A stretch of 64,000 nucleotides of DNA from Dugong dugon (lineage: Eukaryota; Chordata; Mammalia; Sirenia; Dugongidae), in the NCBI GenBank assembly GCA_030035585.1, contig CM057473.1, positions 13,008,501 to 13,072,500 on the forward strand. Direction: 5' to 3'. Of the stretch, positions 33,145-43,269 are shown one piece after another (position 1 is the first letter of the stretch; every line of letters begins with the position of its first letter). Below the pieces are notes generated by a model that saw only the letters and a program-made list of their open reading frames with translations, searched no databases and had not been told where the DNA came from. Position numbers and translations under genes: made by a program.

Positions 33145-36100
33145 TTACAATAGAGGTCTTATACAATATTTGTCCTTTTGTGACTGACTTATTTCACTCG
33201 GCATAATATCCTCCAGTTTCATCCATGTTAGGAGATGCTTCACAGATTCATTGTTGTTCTTTCTCGTTGCATAGTACTCGATTGTGTCTATGTACCATAG
33301 TTTGTTTATCCATTCATCTGTTGATGGGCATCTAGGTCGTTTCCATTGTTTTGCTATCGTGAACAATGCTGCCATGAACATAAGTGTGCATATGTCTGCT
33401 CAAGTGATGACTCTTATTTCTCTAGGATATATTCCTAGGAGTGGAATTGCTGGATCAAATGATATTTCTGTTTTTAGCTTTCTGAAGAAGCACCATATCA
33501 TTTTCCAAAATGGTTGTATCATTTTGCATTCCCACCAGCAGTGCATAAGAGTTCCAATCTCCCCGCAGCCCCTCCAACATTTGTTATTTCCAGTGTTTTT
33601 GATTTGTGCCAGTTATGCCGGGGTGAGATGGTATCTCATTGTGGTTTTAATTTGCATTTCTCTAATGGCTAGTGATCGCGAGCATTTCCTCATGTGTCTG
33701 TTGGCCATTTGAATGTCTTCTTTGGTGAAGTATCTGTTCATTTCCTTTGACCATTTTTTAATAGGCTTATTTGTCTTTTTGTTGTAGAGGTGTTGGATTT
33801 TCTTGTAGATTATGGAGATTAGACCTTTGTCTGACTTATACTGTCCAAAAACGTTTTTCCAGTCTGTAGGTTCTCTTTTGAATCTTTTGGTGAGGTCTTT
33901 TGAAGAGCATAGGTGTTTGATTTTTAGAAGATCCCAGTTATCTAGCTTATCTTTTGGGGTTTGTGGGTTGATGGTTTTGGTTTGTATTCTGTTAACGCCA
34001 TGTATTAAGGCCTGTAGCATTGGTCCTATTTTTTCTTCTATGAACTTTATAGTTTTAGGCTTTATATTCAGGTTTTTGATCCATTTTGAAGTCGTTTTTG
34101 TATACGGCATGAGGTATGGGTCCTGTTTCATTTTTTTGCAGATGGATATCTAGTTTTGCCAGCACCATTTGTTAAAAAGGTTGTCTTTTCCCCATTTGAT
34201 GGACTTTGGGCCCTTGTCGAAGATCATGTGACCGTAGGTGGATGGATTTACATCTGGGTTCTCAATTCTGTTCCATTGGTCAATGTCTCTGTTGTTGTAC
34301 CACTACCAGGCTGTTTTGACTACTATAGCTGTATAGTAGGTTCTGAGTTCAGGTAGTGTGAGTCCTCCAACTTTATTCTTCTTCTTCAGTAGTGCTTTAC
34401 TTATTCGGGGCTTCTTCCCTTTCCATATAAAGTGAATGATTAGTTTTTCCATCTCTTTGAAGAATGTTGTTGGTATTTGAATAGAGATTGTGTTTAATTT
34501 GTAAATTGCTTTAGGTAGAATTGTCATTTTCACAATGTTAAGTCTACCTATCCATGAGCATGGTATGTTTTTCCATTTATGTAGATCCCTTTGGATTTAT
34601 TGCAGTAATGTTTTGTAGTTTTATTTGTATAGGTCTTTTACATCCCTGGTCAGATTTATTCCTAAGTATTTTATTTTTTTAGGGGCTATTATAAATGGTA
34701 TTGTTTTCCTGATTTCCTTTTTATCATTCTCCTTATTGGTGTATAGGAATCCATCTGATTTTTGAATGTTTATCTTGTATCCTGCTACTATGCTGAATCT
34801 TTCTATTAGTTCCAGTGGATTTCTTGTGGAATCTTTAGGGCTTTCCATGTAGAGTATCATATCATCTGCAAACAGGGACAGTTTAACTTCTTCATTACCA
34901 GTTTGTATGCCCTTTATTTCTTTTTCTTGCCTTATTGCTCTAGCTAGAATTTCCAGCACAATGTTAAATAGGAGTGGTGATAAAGGGCATCCTTGTCTTG
35001 TTCCTGTTCTCAAGGAGAATGTTTTCAGCCTCTCTCCATTAAGAATGACGTTGGCCATTGGTTTCACATGGTGTCCATTATTATGATGAGAAATGTCCCT
35101 TCTATACCTATTTTATTGAGAGTTTTTAACAGGAATGGGTGTTGGACTTTGTCAAATGCCTTTTCTGCGTCAATTGAGATGATCATGTGATTCTTTTCTT
35201 TCCTTTTATTTATGTGGTGGATTATGTTGATTGATTTTCTAATGTTGAACCAACCTTGCATACCTAGTATGAATCCTACTTGGTTGTGGTGTATTATTTT
35301 TTTGATATGATGCTGAATTCTATTGGCTAGAATTTTGTTCAGAATTTTTGCCTCTATATTCATGAGAGATGTTGGTCTGTAATTATCTTTTTTGTGGAGT
35401 CTTTGCCTGGTTTTGGTATAAGTGTTATGCTGGCTTCATAGAATAAATTTGGAAGTGTTGCTTCCTCCTCTATGCTCTGAAATAGCTTGAGTAGTACTGG
35501 TACAAGTTCTTCTGTAAATGTTTTGTAGAATTCTCCAGTGAAGCCATCTGAGCCAGGGCTTTTTTTGGTTGGGAGTTTTTTTATTACATTTTCAATCTCT
35601 TCTCTTGTTATGGGTCTGTTCAGATTTTCAACATCACTTGGTTGTAGTTTTGGTAGGCCCTGTGTTTCTAGAAATTTATCCATCTCGTCTAGGTTTTCAA
35701 ATTTGTTGGAGTATAGTTTTTCATAATATTCTGTTATAATCCTTTTTATTTCAGTTGGGTCTGTTGTAATGTCCCTCATTTCATTTCTTATTTGGGTTAT
35801 TTGTGTCCTCTCCTGTTTTTCTTTTGTCAGTCTGGCCAGTGGTTTGTCGATTTTGTTGATTCTTTCAAAGAACCAACTTTTGGTTTTGTTGATTCTTTCT
35901 ATTGTTTTTCTGTTCTCTATTGTATTTATTTCTGCTCTGATCTTTACTATCTCCTTTCTGCCAGTGGCCGTGGGCTTTTTTTGCTGTTCTCTTTCAATTT
36001 GTTTGAGTTCTGTAGTTAATGTTTTGATTTTTCCCTTTCTTCTTTTTTGATATGTGCAGCTATTCCTATAAGTTGTCTTATGAGGACTGCCTATGCAGTG

Positions 36101-36966
36101 TCCCAAAGGTTTTGGTGTGATGTGTTTTCCTTCTCATTTGATTATAGGAATTTTTTGATTCCATCTCTGATTTCTTCTATTACCTAGTGATGTGTAAGCA
36201 GGATATTATTCAGTTTCCATGTACTTGATTTTTTTTCCTTGCTATTTCTGTTGTTAGTTTCTAACTTGATGGCATTGTGGTCAGAGAAGATACTTTGAAT
36301 TATCTCAACGTTTTGGATCTTGCTGATGATTGCTCTGTGGCCTAAGATGTGGTCGATTCTGGAGAACATTCCATATGCATTGGAAAAGAATGTGTAATTT
36401 GCAGTGGTTGGATGGAGTGTTCTATATATGTCTATGAGGTCCAGTTAGTTGATTGTGCCCTTTAGGTCTTCTGTATCTTTGCTGAGTTTCTTCTTGGTTG
36501 TTCTGTCTTTTACTGAGAGTGGTGTGTTGAAGCCTCCTACTATTATTGTGGAACTGTCTATTTCTCTTTTCAGTGTTGTTAGAGTTTGTTTTATGTATTT
36601 TGGAGCCCCGTCTTTGGGTGCATAGATGTTTATTATGGTTATGTATTCATGATGGATTTTCCCTTTAATCATTATATAGTGTCCTTCTTTGTCTTTTATG
36701 GTGGATTTTGTTTTAAAGTCTATTTTAGCTGAGATTAGAATTGCCACTCCTGCTCTTTTTTGGTAGTTGTTAGCTTGATATATTTTTTTCCAACCTTTGA
36801 CTTTTAATATATTCACATCTTTGTTTCCAAGGTGTGTCTCTTGTAGACAGCATATTGATGGATCCTGTTTTCTTATCCATTCTGTCAGTCTCCATCTCTT
36901 TATGGGTGCATTGAATCCATTTACATTCAGTGTAATTATTGATAGATGTGAGTTTGTTGCTGTCAT
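33145..36966 (-). pseudogene. L1-A ORF2 (endonuclease and reverse transcriptase), broken
   Basis: About 3.82 kb, equal to 1274 codons including stop, the usual ORF2 length. The endonuclease domain is open for 173 codons from the start (36966-36445) and shows N14, E43 and Y115 at their usual places, but residue 145, normally Asp in GDFNTPL, is Gly (GGFNTPL). The RT domain has '[15 protein letters not shown]' in frame 35067-34621, so its catalytic box is intact. The C-terminal part ends at 33145. At least five frame changes or stops separate the open pieces. ORF2 normally nicks target DNA and copies its own RNA. Confidence 0.93.
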
Positions 36967-37359
36967 TTTGTAGTGCTTTTTTTGTGGTGCTGAAGTTTTC
37001 TTTGTTCTTCTTACTCTTCTGTGCTGAGTTACTTTTTTTTGGTGAATTTTTTTTTCATTTCTTTTGTTTTTGTAGGTTTTGTTTTTGCTGAGACTTTATG
37101 TTTTTCCTCTTTATTTTTATGAGTATGTTTGTTAACTTTCTTTGTGGTTATCATGAATTTTACTCTTATCTTTTTAAGTCTGAAGCAGTCTACCATTACT
37201 TTCTATCACCTTGCCTTCCTCTTCATTAGAAGGTTCTATACCTATGCCGTTTATTCCCTCTTTTATTGTTTTGATGTTGTTGTCATTTACTGATTAACTG
37301 CTCTGATTCCCTGTTGTATTACTTTTGGTTTTGGATAGTCCTTGAGAGTTCATTTCCTA

Positions 37360-38450
37360 GATTGGCGTCTTGCTGGTATGATCCTGCATCCTAGATTCCG
37401 CATGTGAGCTGAAGTTGTTTGTTCTCAGATCCCTTTAATAATTCTTGTAAGTGTGGTTTGGTTTTTACATATTACTTAATTTCTGTTTGTTTGGAAAAGA
37501 CCTAATTTCACCATCATATTTGAACTAGAGTTTTTCAGGATATATTATTCTTGACTGGCACTGTTTTTCTTTCAAGATTTTATATATGTCATCCTATTGC
37601 CTTCTTGTCTGCATGGTTTCTGCTGAATAATCTGAGATTAGTCTTATTGTTCCTTCTCTGTATGTGACTTCTTATTTTTCAAGAACTGCTCTCAGGATTC
37701 GTTGTTTGCCTTTGGTTTTGGCGAGTGTGATTATGAAATGCCTTGGTGGTTTTCTTTTGAGATCTATCCTATATGGGGTTCATTTTCATCTTTCATGATA
37801 TTGGGGAAGTTGTCTGTCAGCAGTTCTTCAGTGATCCTCTCTGTGTTTTCTGTTTTCTCCCCCTGTTCTGGAACTCCAATTACTCAAAAATTTTTGCTTT
37901 TGAGTGTATCCCACATAACTCTCAGGGTCTCTTCATTTTTCTTTGGTCTTTTTTCTGAGTTTTCCTCAGAGTTGTATGCAAGTGTTTGTCTTCAATTCCA
38001 CTGATCTTGTCTTCCACCATTTCACATCTGCTTCTCAGCCCTTCTATGACACCGTCCATTTATGAAATCTTGTTTTTTATCCTTTCGATTTCTAATTGTT
38101 GTCTTTGTATAATTTCTAGTTGTGAATTTATTTTGGCTTTTTGTTGCTGCATTGTTTTCCTGAATTCTTCCAATTTTTTCTGTATTTTCCATGAATGTGT
38201 CTATTTTTTCCTCATTTTTTTCTGCTTTTTGCTACATCTTTTGGAGAATTCTGAGTACTAGAAATTGGAATTTCCTATCAGGTAGTTCTAGTGCCTTTTC
38301 TTCCACTGGAAAGTCATCTGGTGTTTTATTTTGAATGCCTACTGGAACCATCCTGTCCTGTTTTTGTAAATGTTTTGATATTGTCTGCTGTCTTCAGAGC
38401 ATTCAGTAGTTATTTTTCTCATTTACTGATTGTAGTTTTGTTTGTTTCAT
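37360..38450 (-). pseudogene. L1-A ORF1 (RNA-binding chaperone), broken
   Basis: The region upstream of ORF2 reads, on the minus strand, a Lys/Glu/Gln-rich coiled-coil part (about 38280-38080), then 'IGVPEQGE' near 37880 and a block like the ORF1 RNA-binding and C-terminal domains near 37750-37500, with several stops. A possible start ATG is at 38450. ORF1 proteins form trimers that coat L1 RNA. Limits are approximate because frames are lost. Confidence 0.75.
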
Positions 38451-38670
38451 CCCTTTTTTTAAAAATCGGCTATGTCTGAGCAGGCAGGCCGTGTGTTCTT
38501 TGTTGTTTGTTTGACTGTGGGCACAATACTTTTTGCCTCCTTCTCCAATTGGCAGTCACTCAGATATGGTATGGCAGGGCAGGTCTAGCTGAAGAGGAGT
38601 TACCTGGATGGGTTGTTTGTAGCACTTACTGCAGCCACCAGGGCAGGTCTGTAATCTGTGTAGGGCAGGT

Positions 38671-39750
38671 TCAGTAGGCCGTGCCTGTGCTGCTTGGTGG
38701 TGTGATGTTTAGCGCACTGTGCAGGTAGGCAGGAAGTAGCAGGGAGATTGTTATGTGTGGAGCTAAGATGAATATGGGAGAGAGGAGAGAGGAACAGGAG
38801 CCAAAAACATACAAACAAAAAATAATGCTAGGGGTGCTTGCTGTTGGAGTGGAGACATGAGAGACTAAGACTTGAAGAAAAACAAAAAGGGGAAGAGAAA
38901 AAAAAAAGAAAAGCATGATTAAATAAAAATCAGAGAGGGAAAAGAACAGCAAAGTTCCCCGGGATCCCACCATTGCAGCTATGAGGTCTGGGGAAGTTGT
39001 TCTCAGGTGTTGCAGTACAGCCTTGCTAGAAGGAGTAGAGGAATTATGCACCAGGTATTCAGGTGACAGGAAGAGAAGGAAGATATAGAGAGATAAGAAA
39101 TTGAGTAATGAAGAAAGACAAAAAGGGAAAAAAGAGAGAAAAGAAAACAAAACAAATTTAAAAAAAAGAAGAACACAAAAAGCCCCCCAAAAAACAGGAA
39201 AAAAAAAAAACAACAAAGAAAGAAATGTCCTCAGGGATCCCTCTGCAGGTCTGTGCAAGCCAAGGGGGTAGGTCCCAAGCCACGCAGCAATGCCTGGCCA
39301 GAATGGGCTCCAACTCAAGAAAAGGAAAAGAAAACAAACAAACAATTCAAAACAAACAAACAAACAAAAGCCCCGGGATCCCACCAGCGCATCAGCCCAG
39401 ACCGGGAAGCAGCTCCACACCCAAACGTAGCTCCACAGCCCCTCAGGAAGAAGCAAAGATGGCGCATGGAGCCAGGTATTTGAGTGAAGTGAGGGGAAGG
39501 TGATGAGAGGTAAGGAAGAAATCAAAAGAAGCGGAAATAAAGCAACACCAGTAGCCAACAAATGGCACTCAAAGAGCCAGCTAGTGTGGGCTGGTGGAAT
39601 CCAAGCAGCTGGTGCTTCCCAGACAATAGACTGTGTCCTCGGGAAGCAGAGGAGGCCAAGTGTGGGTGAAGAAGGGGAAGGGGTGGGAAAGTATATATCA
39701 CAAATTACCGGAGCTCTGCAGCCCCTCAGGAAGAAGCAAAGATGGTGCAT
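38671..39750 (-). other. 359-codon open frame in L1-A 5' UTR, probably not a gene
   Basis: This is the longest open frame in the window, and it is in the same sense as the L1. The product would be extremely rich in Phe, Leu and Ser with several hydrophobic runs, as expected from reading a pyrimidine-rich strand, where stop codons are rare. It spans parts of both tandem monomers. I recognise no domain. Primate L1 ORF0 is antisense, so this is not its equivalent. It may be a chance frame. Confidence 0.3.
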
Positions 39751-39990
39751 GGAGCCAGGTATTTGAGCGAAAGCAGGGGGAGGTGGTGAGAGGTAAGGAA
39801 GAGATCAAAAGAAGCGGAAAAAAGCAACACCAGCAGCCAACAAATGGCACTCAGAGAGCCGGCCGGTTCGGGTGGGTGGAATCCAAGCAGCTGTTGCTTC
39901 CCAGACAAGAAATTGTGGCCACGGGAAGCTGAAGAGGCTGAGTGGGGGCAAAGAAGGGTAGGGGTTGGGAAAGCATGTATCACAAATTAC
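39436..39990 (-). repeat. Two tandem monomers of about 280 bp in L1-A 5' UTR
   Basis: Unit 1 (39436-39718) and unit 2 (39719 to about 39990) both begin 'CAGCCCCTCAGGAAGAAGCA' on the + strand. They share 'GGAGCCAGGTATTTGAG', 'CAACAAATGGCACTCA', 'GAATCCAAGCAGCTG' and end with 'TATCACAAATTACCGG'. The period is 283 bp. The two copies differ by scattered substitutions and small indels. Confidence 0.92.
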
Positions 39991-40317
39991 CGGTTGTTTG
40001 TCTCCCGCTGGAAGCTCCGTGAAGCTGTGTGCGTGAAGCTGCTTTCTCGTACCCCCTGTTTGCTAGTCTCCAATAGGAGTCTAAGATGGCGGATCTGCGC
40101 TGGGTTAGCTGATAGGGGACCTCTGCATGAATCTCTCCTCACTGTCAGTCTCTGTCAGTTTTCTCAGTCCGTTTGGTGCTTGGCTAAGTTCTTTATCTCT
40201 TTGTTTGATGTTTTCGGGTTTTAGGATTGTTGTTTTCTCTGTTTGCCTTAGTTTTTTTGATCTTTGCTGTGGAGGGATGGTGTGGTGCTTCTGCCTAGAG
40301 CACCATTTTTCAGTCTT

Positions 40318-40331
40318 CTGCAGCTGCTTTT
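40318..40331. repeat. Target-site duplication of L1-A, right copy
   Basis: CTGCAGCTGCTTTT, identical to 31983-31996. RTE-A continues at once after it. Confidence 0.92.
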
Positions 40332-40989
40332 GAATGCTCTTCAGCACATTTTTAATTGAATATGACATTAATGATATTGTTTAATAATTTCCACATTCGG
40401 TTGGATCACCTTCTTTGTAACAGGCATAAACACGGCTCTCTTCCAGTTGGTTGGCCAGGTAGCTGTCTTCCAAATTTATTGGCATAGATTAGTGAGAATT
40501 TCCAGGACTGCATCCATTTGTTGAATCATCTCAATTAATATTCTGTTAGTTCCTGGAGTGTTAGTTTTCACCAGTGCCTTCAGTGCAGTTTGGACCTCTT
40601 CCTTTGATACCATTGGTTCCTGATCATATGCTACCTCCTGTAATGGTTTAATATCAACCACTTCTGTTTGATATAGTGATTCTGGGTCTTTCTTCCATCT
40701 TCTTTTGTTAAATATTTTCCCCATAGAATCCTTCAATATTACAACTCGAGACTTAAATTTTTTTCTTCAGTTCTTTCAGCTTGAGAAATGCCAAGCATGT
40801 TCTTCCCTTTTGGTTTTCTTTCTCCAGGTCTTTGAACATGTTATTACAATACTTTACTTTGTCTTCTAGAGCAGCCCTTTGAAATCTCCTTTTTAGCTCT
40901 TTTACTTCATCATTTCATCCTTTCACTTTAGCTAGCCAACCTTCAAGAGCAAGTTTTAGAGTCTTTTCTAACATCCATTTTGTTCTTTT
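40332..40989 (-). mobile_element. RTE-A, 5' part (linker and start of RT)
   Basis: Read on the minus strand, this is the linker after the endonuclease and the first part of the RT, with frame 40736-40476 showing 'YDQEPMVSKEEVQTALKALV', the counterpart of 13074-13130 in RTE-C. The element is truncated in the linker at about 40989, where a 5S rRNA pseudogene in the other direction begins. Confidence 0.9.
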
Positions 40990-41099
40990 CCACCCTGAAT
41001 GCACCCAATCTCGTCTGATCTCAGAAGCTAAGCAGGGCTGGGCCTGGTTAGTACTTGGATGGGACATCACCTGGGAATACCAGGTGCTTTAGGGTTTTT
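40990..41099 (+). pseudogene. 5S rRNA pseudogene
   Basis: 110 bp resembling vertebrate 5S rRNA from about base 14 to the end, by eye with roughly a dozen differences, many at CpG sites. Recognisable blocks are 'CCACCCTGAATGCACCC', 'TCTCGTCTGATCTCAGAAGC', 'TAAGCAGGGC', 'GGCCTGGTTAGTACTTGGAT' and 'CTGGGAATACCAGGTGCT', then a T run like the transcription end. The A-box region AGCTAAGCAGGG is intact, the C-box region is altered. The first 13 bases are missing, so it is not a working gene. It lies directly upstream of RTE-B in the same direction. Confidence 0.93.
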
Positions 41100-42615
41100 C
41101 TTCCATGTGTCTGTCATTTTGTCATACTGTGGGGCTTGCATGTTGCTGTGATACTGGAAGCTTTGCCACTGGTATTCAAATACAGCAGGGTCCCCCTTGA
41201 GAGACAAGTTGCAGCTGAACTTTCAGACTAACAGAGAATAGGAAGAAGGACCAGATGTTCTACTTCTGAAAATAATTAACCAGTGAAAACCTTATGAATA
41301 GCAGCAGAACATTGTCTGATATATTGCCAGAAGATGAGCCCCTCAGGTTGGAAGGCATTCACAAGATGACTGGGGAAGACCTGCCTCCTCAAAATAGAGT
41401 CGAGCTTAATGATGTGCATGGAGTTAAGCTTTTGGGACCTTAATTTGCTGATGTGGCACCACTCAAAATGAGAAGAAACAGCTGCAAACATGCATTAATA
41501 ATTGGAACCTGGAATGTATGAAGTATGAATCTAGGAAAATTGGAAATTTTCAAACATGAAATGGAAAACATAAATATCAATATCCTAGGCACTAGTGAAA
41601 TGGACTGGTATTGGCCATTTTTTAATGGACAATTCATATGGTCTACTGTACCAGGAATGACAACTTGAAGAGGAATGGCATTGCATTCATCATCAGAAAG
41701 AACATTCCATAATCTATCCTAAAGTATAGTGCTGACAGTGGTAGCATAATATCCATAGGTATACAAGGAAGACAAATTAATATGACTATTATTCAAATTT
41801 ATGCACTAACCACTAAGGCCAAAGATGAACAAACTAAAGATTTTTACCAGCTTCTGCAGTCTGAAAATGATTGAACATGCAGTCAAGATACATTGGTAAT
41901 TACTGGTGATTGGAACGCAAAAGTTGGAAACAAATAAGAAGGATCACTAGTTGGAAAATATGGCCTTGGTGATAGATACAATGCCAGAGATTGTATGATA
42001 GAATTTTGCAAGACCAATGCCTTCTTCATTGCAAACACCTTTTTTCACCAACATAAACAGCTACTATATAGGTGCACATCACCAATGGAGTACACAGGAA
42101 TCAAATTGACTACCTCTATGGAAGGAGATGATGGAAAAGCTCAATTAGTTAGCTAGTGCTTCTTTAATGTGTTAAAAAAACAATGATGTGACAGGTACAC
42201 CTGACCTAATCCATGGTCATTTCAGTCTCTTCATATGTATGCAAAAGTTGGACAATGAAAAAGAAAGTCAGAAAATTGACCCATTCAAATTGTGGTGCTT
42301 GTGAAGAATACTAAATACACCAGACTGCCAAAAGAAAAATAAAATAGTTTTAGAAAAAATACAACCAAAATGCTCCTTTGAAACTAAGATGGCAAGTTTG
42401 GCTTGCTTTCTTTGGACTCATCAACAGGAAATTCCAAAAAAAGGACATCATGTTTGGTAACATAGAGAGTCAGTGAAAACAAGGGAAGCTCTCAATAAGA
42501 TGGATTGACACAATCACCATGACAATGGCCCCGAACTTACCAACTATTGTGAAGATAACACAGGACTGGGCAAGGTTCTGTCATGAGTTGAAGGATGACT
42601 TGATAACAACTAACC
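41100..42615 (+). mobile_element. RTE/BovB-type LINE (RTE-B), internally deleted
   Basis: It has a 5' UTR (41100-41480), the endonuclease region (about 41480-42130) and, after an abrupt junction near 42130-42150, the C-terminal part and 3' end (to about 42615, tail AACTAACCACAACAAG). The linker and the whole reverse transcriptase catalytic region are absent. The endonuclease DNA still encodes the catalytic motif I-T-G-D-W-N-A-K near 41900, but stops interrupt it. It could only ever have moved with enzymes from another copy. Confidence 0.88.
41480..42130 (+). pseudogene. RTE-B apurinic-type endonuclease remnant
   Basis: Blocks of the RTE endonuclease in order: 'GGAACCTGGAATGTATGAAG', 'ATCCTAGGCACTAGTGAAAT' (catalytic Glu region), 'ATTCAAATTTATGCACTAAC' (Ile-Gln-Ile-Tyr-Ala), 'ACTGGTGATTGGAACGCAAA' (Gly-Asp-Trp-Asn) and 'GAATCAAATTGACTACCTCT' (near the catalytic Asp/His end). 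In-frame stops occur (for example after 41860 and near 41936). This domain nicks DNA for target-primed insertion. Confidence 0.85.
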
Positions 42616-42679
42616 ACAACAAGTACATTATAAAATATTATCAAGTAAATACTATAATGTGAAAGTATGAAAGATAAGA

Positions 42680-42888
42680 AAAGCCCTGGTGTTTCAATGG
42701 TTAAAGCACTTGGCTGCTAACCAAAAGGCTGGAGGTTTGAAACATTGAGGGCTCTGGAACAAGATATGGGAGTCTGCTTCTGTAAAGATTTGCAGCCTTG
42801 GAAACTCTATAGGGCAGTTCTACTCTGTCCTATAGGGTTGCTATGAGTCGGAATTGACTCAATGGCAGTGGGTTTGTTTGTTTTTGCT
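42680..42888 (+). mobile_element. AfroSINE, subfamily with 'TGCTTCTGTAAAGATT' middle
   Basis: The AAGCCCTGGTGTTTCAATGG head, 'TGCTAACCAAAAGGCTGGAG', then 'CTGCTTCTGTAAAGATTTGC' and 'AGCCTTGGAAACTCTATAGG', and the standard tail GGGTTGCTATGAGTCGGAAT. The middle defines a third length class, seen again at 57175 and 63188. Confidence 0.92.
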
Positions 42889-43064
42889 TTATAAGAGGGA
42901 AGCTAGTTATAATTGGATAAGTTAATCAAAATCCATTAGATAGCTAAGATCACACTGCATTTGTAGAAAAGATGTGAATTTTAAGAATATGTGGATGTTT
43001 TCAAAGTATTATCATTATTATTTTCCTACTTACACTAGTCAAGTTACTTTTGTAAACTTATATG

Positions 43065-43269
43065 CTGTTGTTATCAGGTGTTGTTGAGTCAATTCCAACT
43101 CCTAGTCATCCCATGTTACAGATTAGAACTGCTCTGCAGGGTTTTCTAGGCCATAATCTTTATGGGAGCAGATACAGCAGGTCTCTCTACTGCAGAGCAG
43201 CTAGTGGGTTTGAACCGCCAACCTTTGGGATAGCAGCAGAATGCTTAACCATTGTGCCACCAGGGCTCC
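43065..43269 (-). mobile_element. AfroSINE, middle-type subfamily
   Basis: The reverse complement begins GGAGCCCTGGTGGCACAATG and has 'CTATCCCAAAGGTTGGCGG' and 'CCCATAAAGATTATGGCCTA'. The RTE-like tail is near 43075. Flanks TTGTAAACTTATATG and TTGTAAGTTTACGTATG appear to be a decayed duplication. Confidence 0.9.

Larger units (their letters stand above)
31997..40317 (-). mobile_element. Near-full-length L1 LINE (L1-A), 8.3 kb
   Basis: A complete-length L1 on the minus strand: 5' UTR about 40317-38451, ORF1 region about 38450-37360, ORF2 36966-33145, then a 1.1 kb 3' UTR and poly-A (T run at 31992-32008 on the + strand). It is flanked by a perfect 14 bp duplication and lies in RTE-A. The site in + strand terms is TTTT/GA, close to the preferred TTTT/AA of L1 endonuclease. 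ORF1 and ORF2 carry stops and frameshifts, so the copy is dead, but its structure is complete. Confidence 0.95.
38451..40317 (-). promoter_or_regulatory. L1-A 5' UTR / promoter region with tandem monomers
   Basis: About 1.87 kb upstream of ORF1, richer in GC than its surroundings. In the L1 sense it is pyrimidine-rich between 38800 and 39400. It contains two tandem units of about 280 bp (39436-39718 and 39719-39990). LINE 5' UTRs carry the internal promoter, and in some mammals this is made of tandem monomers. That this one acts so is an inference. Confidence 0.75.

Noticed and set aside
33284-33712. 142-codon plus-strand frame
   Set aside because: It is the antisense shadow of L1-A ORF2 C-terminal sequence.
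35769-36050. Hydrophobic plus-strand frames at 35.5-36.1 kb as membrane proteins
   Set aside because: They are antisense readings of the Lys/Glu-rich L1 ORF2 linker, which always give Phe/Leu/Ser-rich frames.
38671-39750. 359-codon frame as a host gene
   Set aside because: It lies wholly in an L1 5' UTR, is made of low-complexity Phe/Leu/Ser sequence from a pyrimidine-rich strand, and has no domain.
40990-41099. Functional 5S rRNA gene
   Set aside because: The first 13 bases are missing, the C-box region and several paired positions are changed, and it is a lone copy in transposon sequence.
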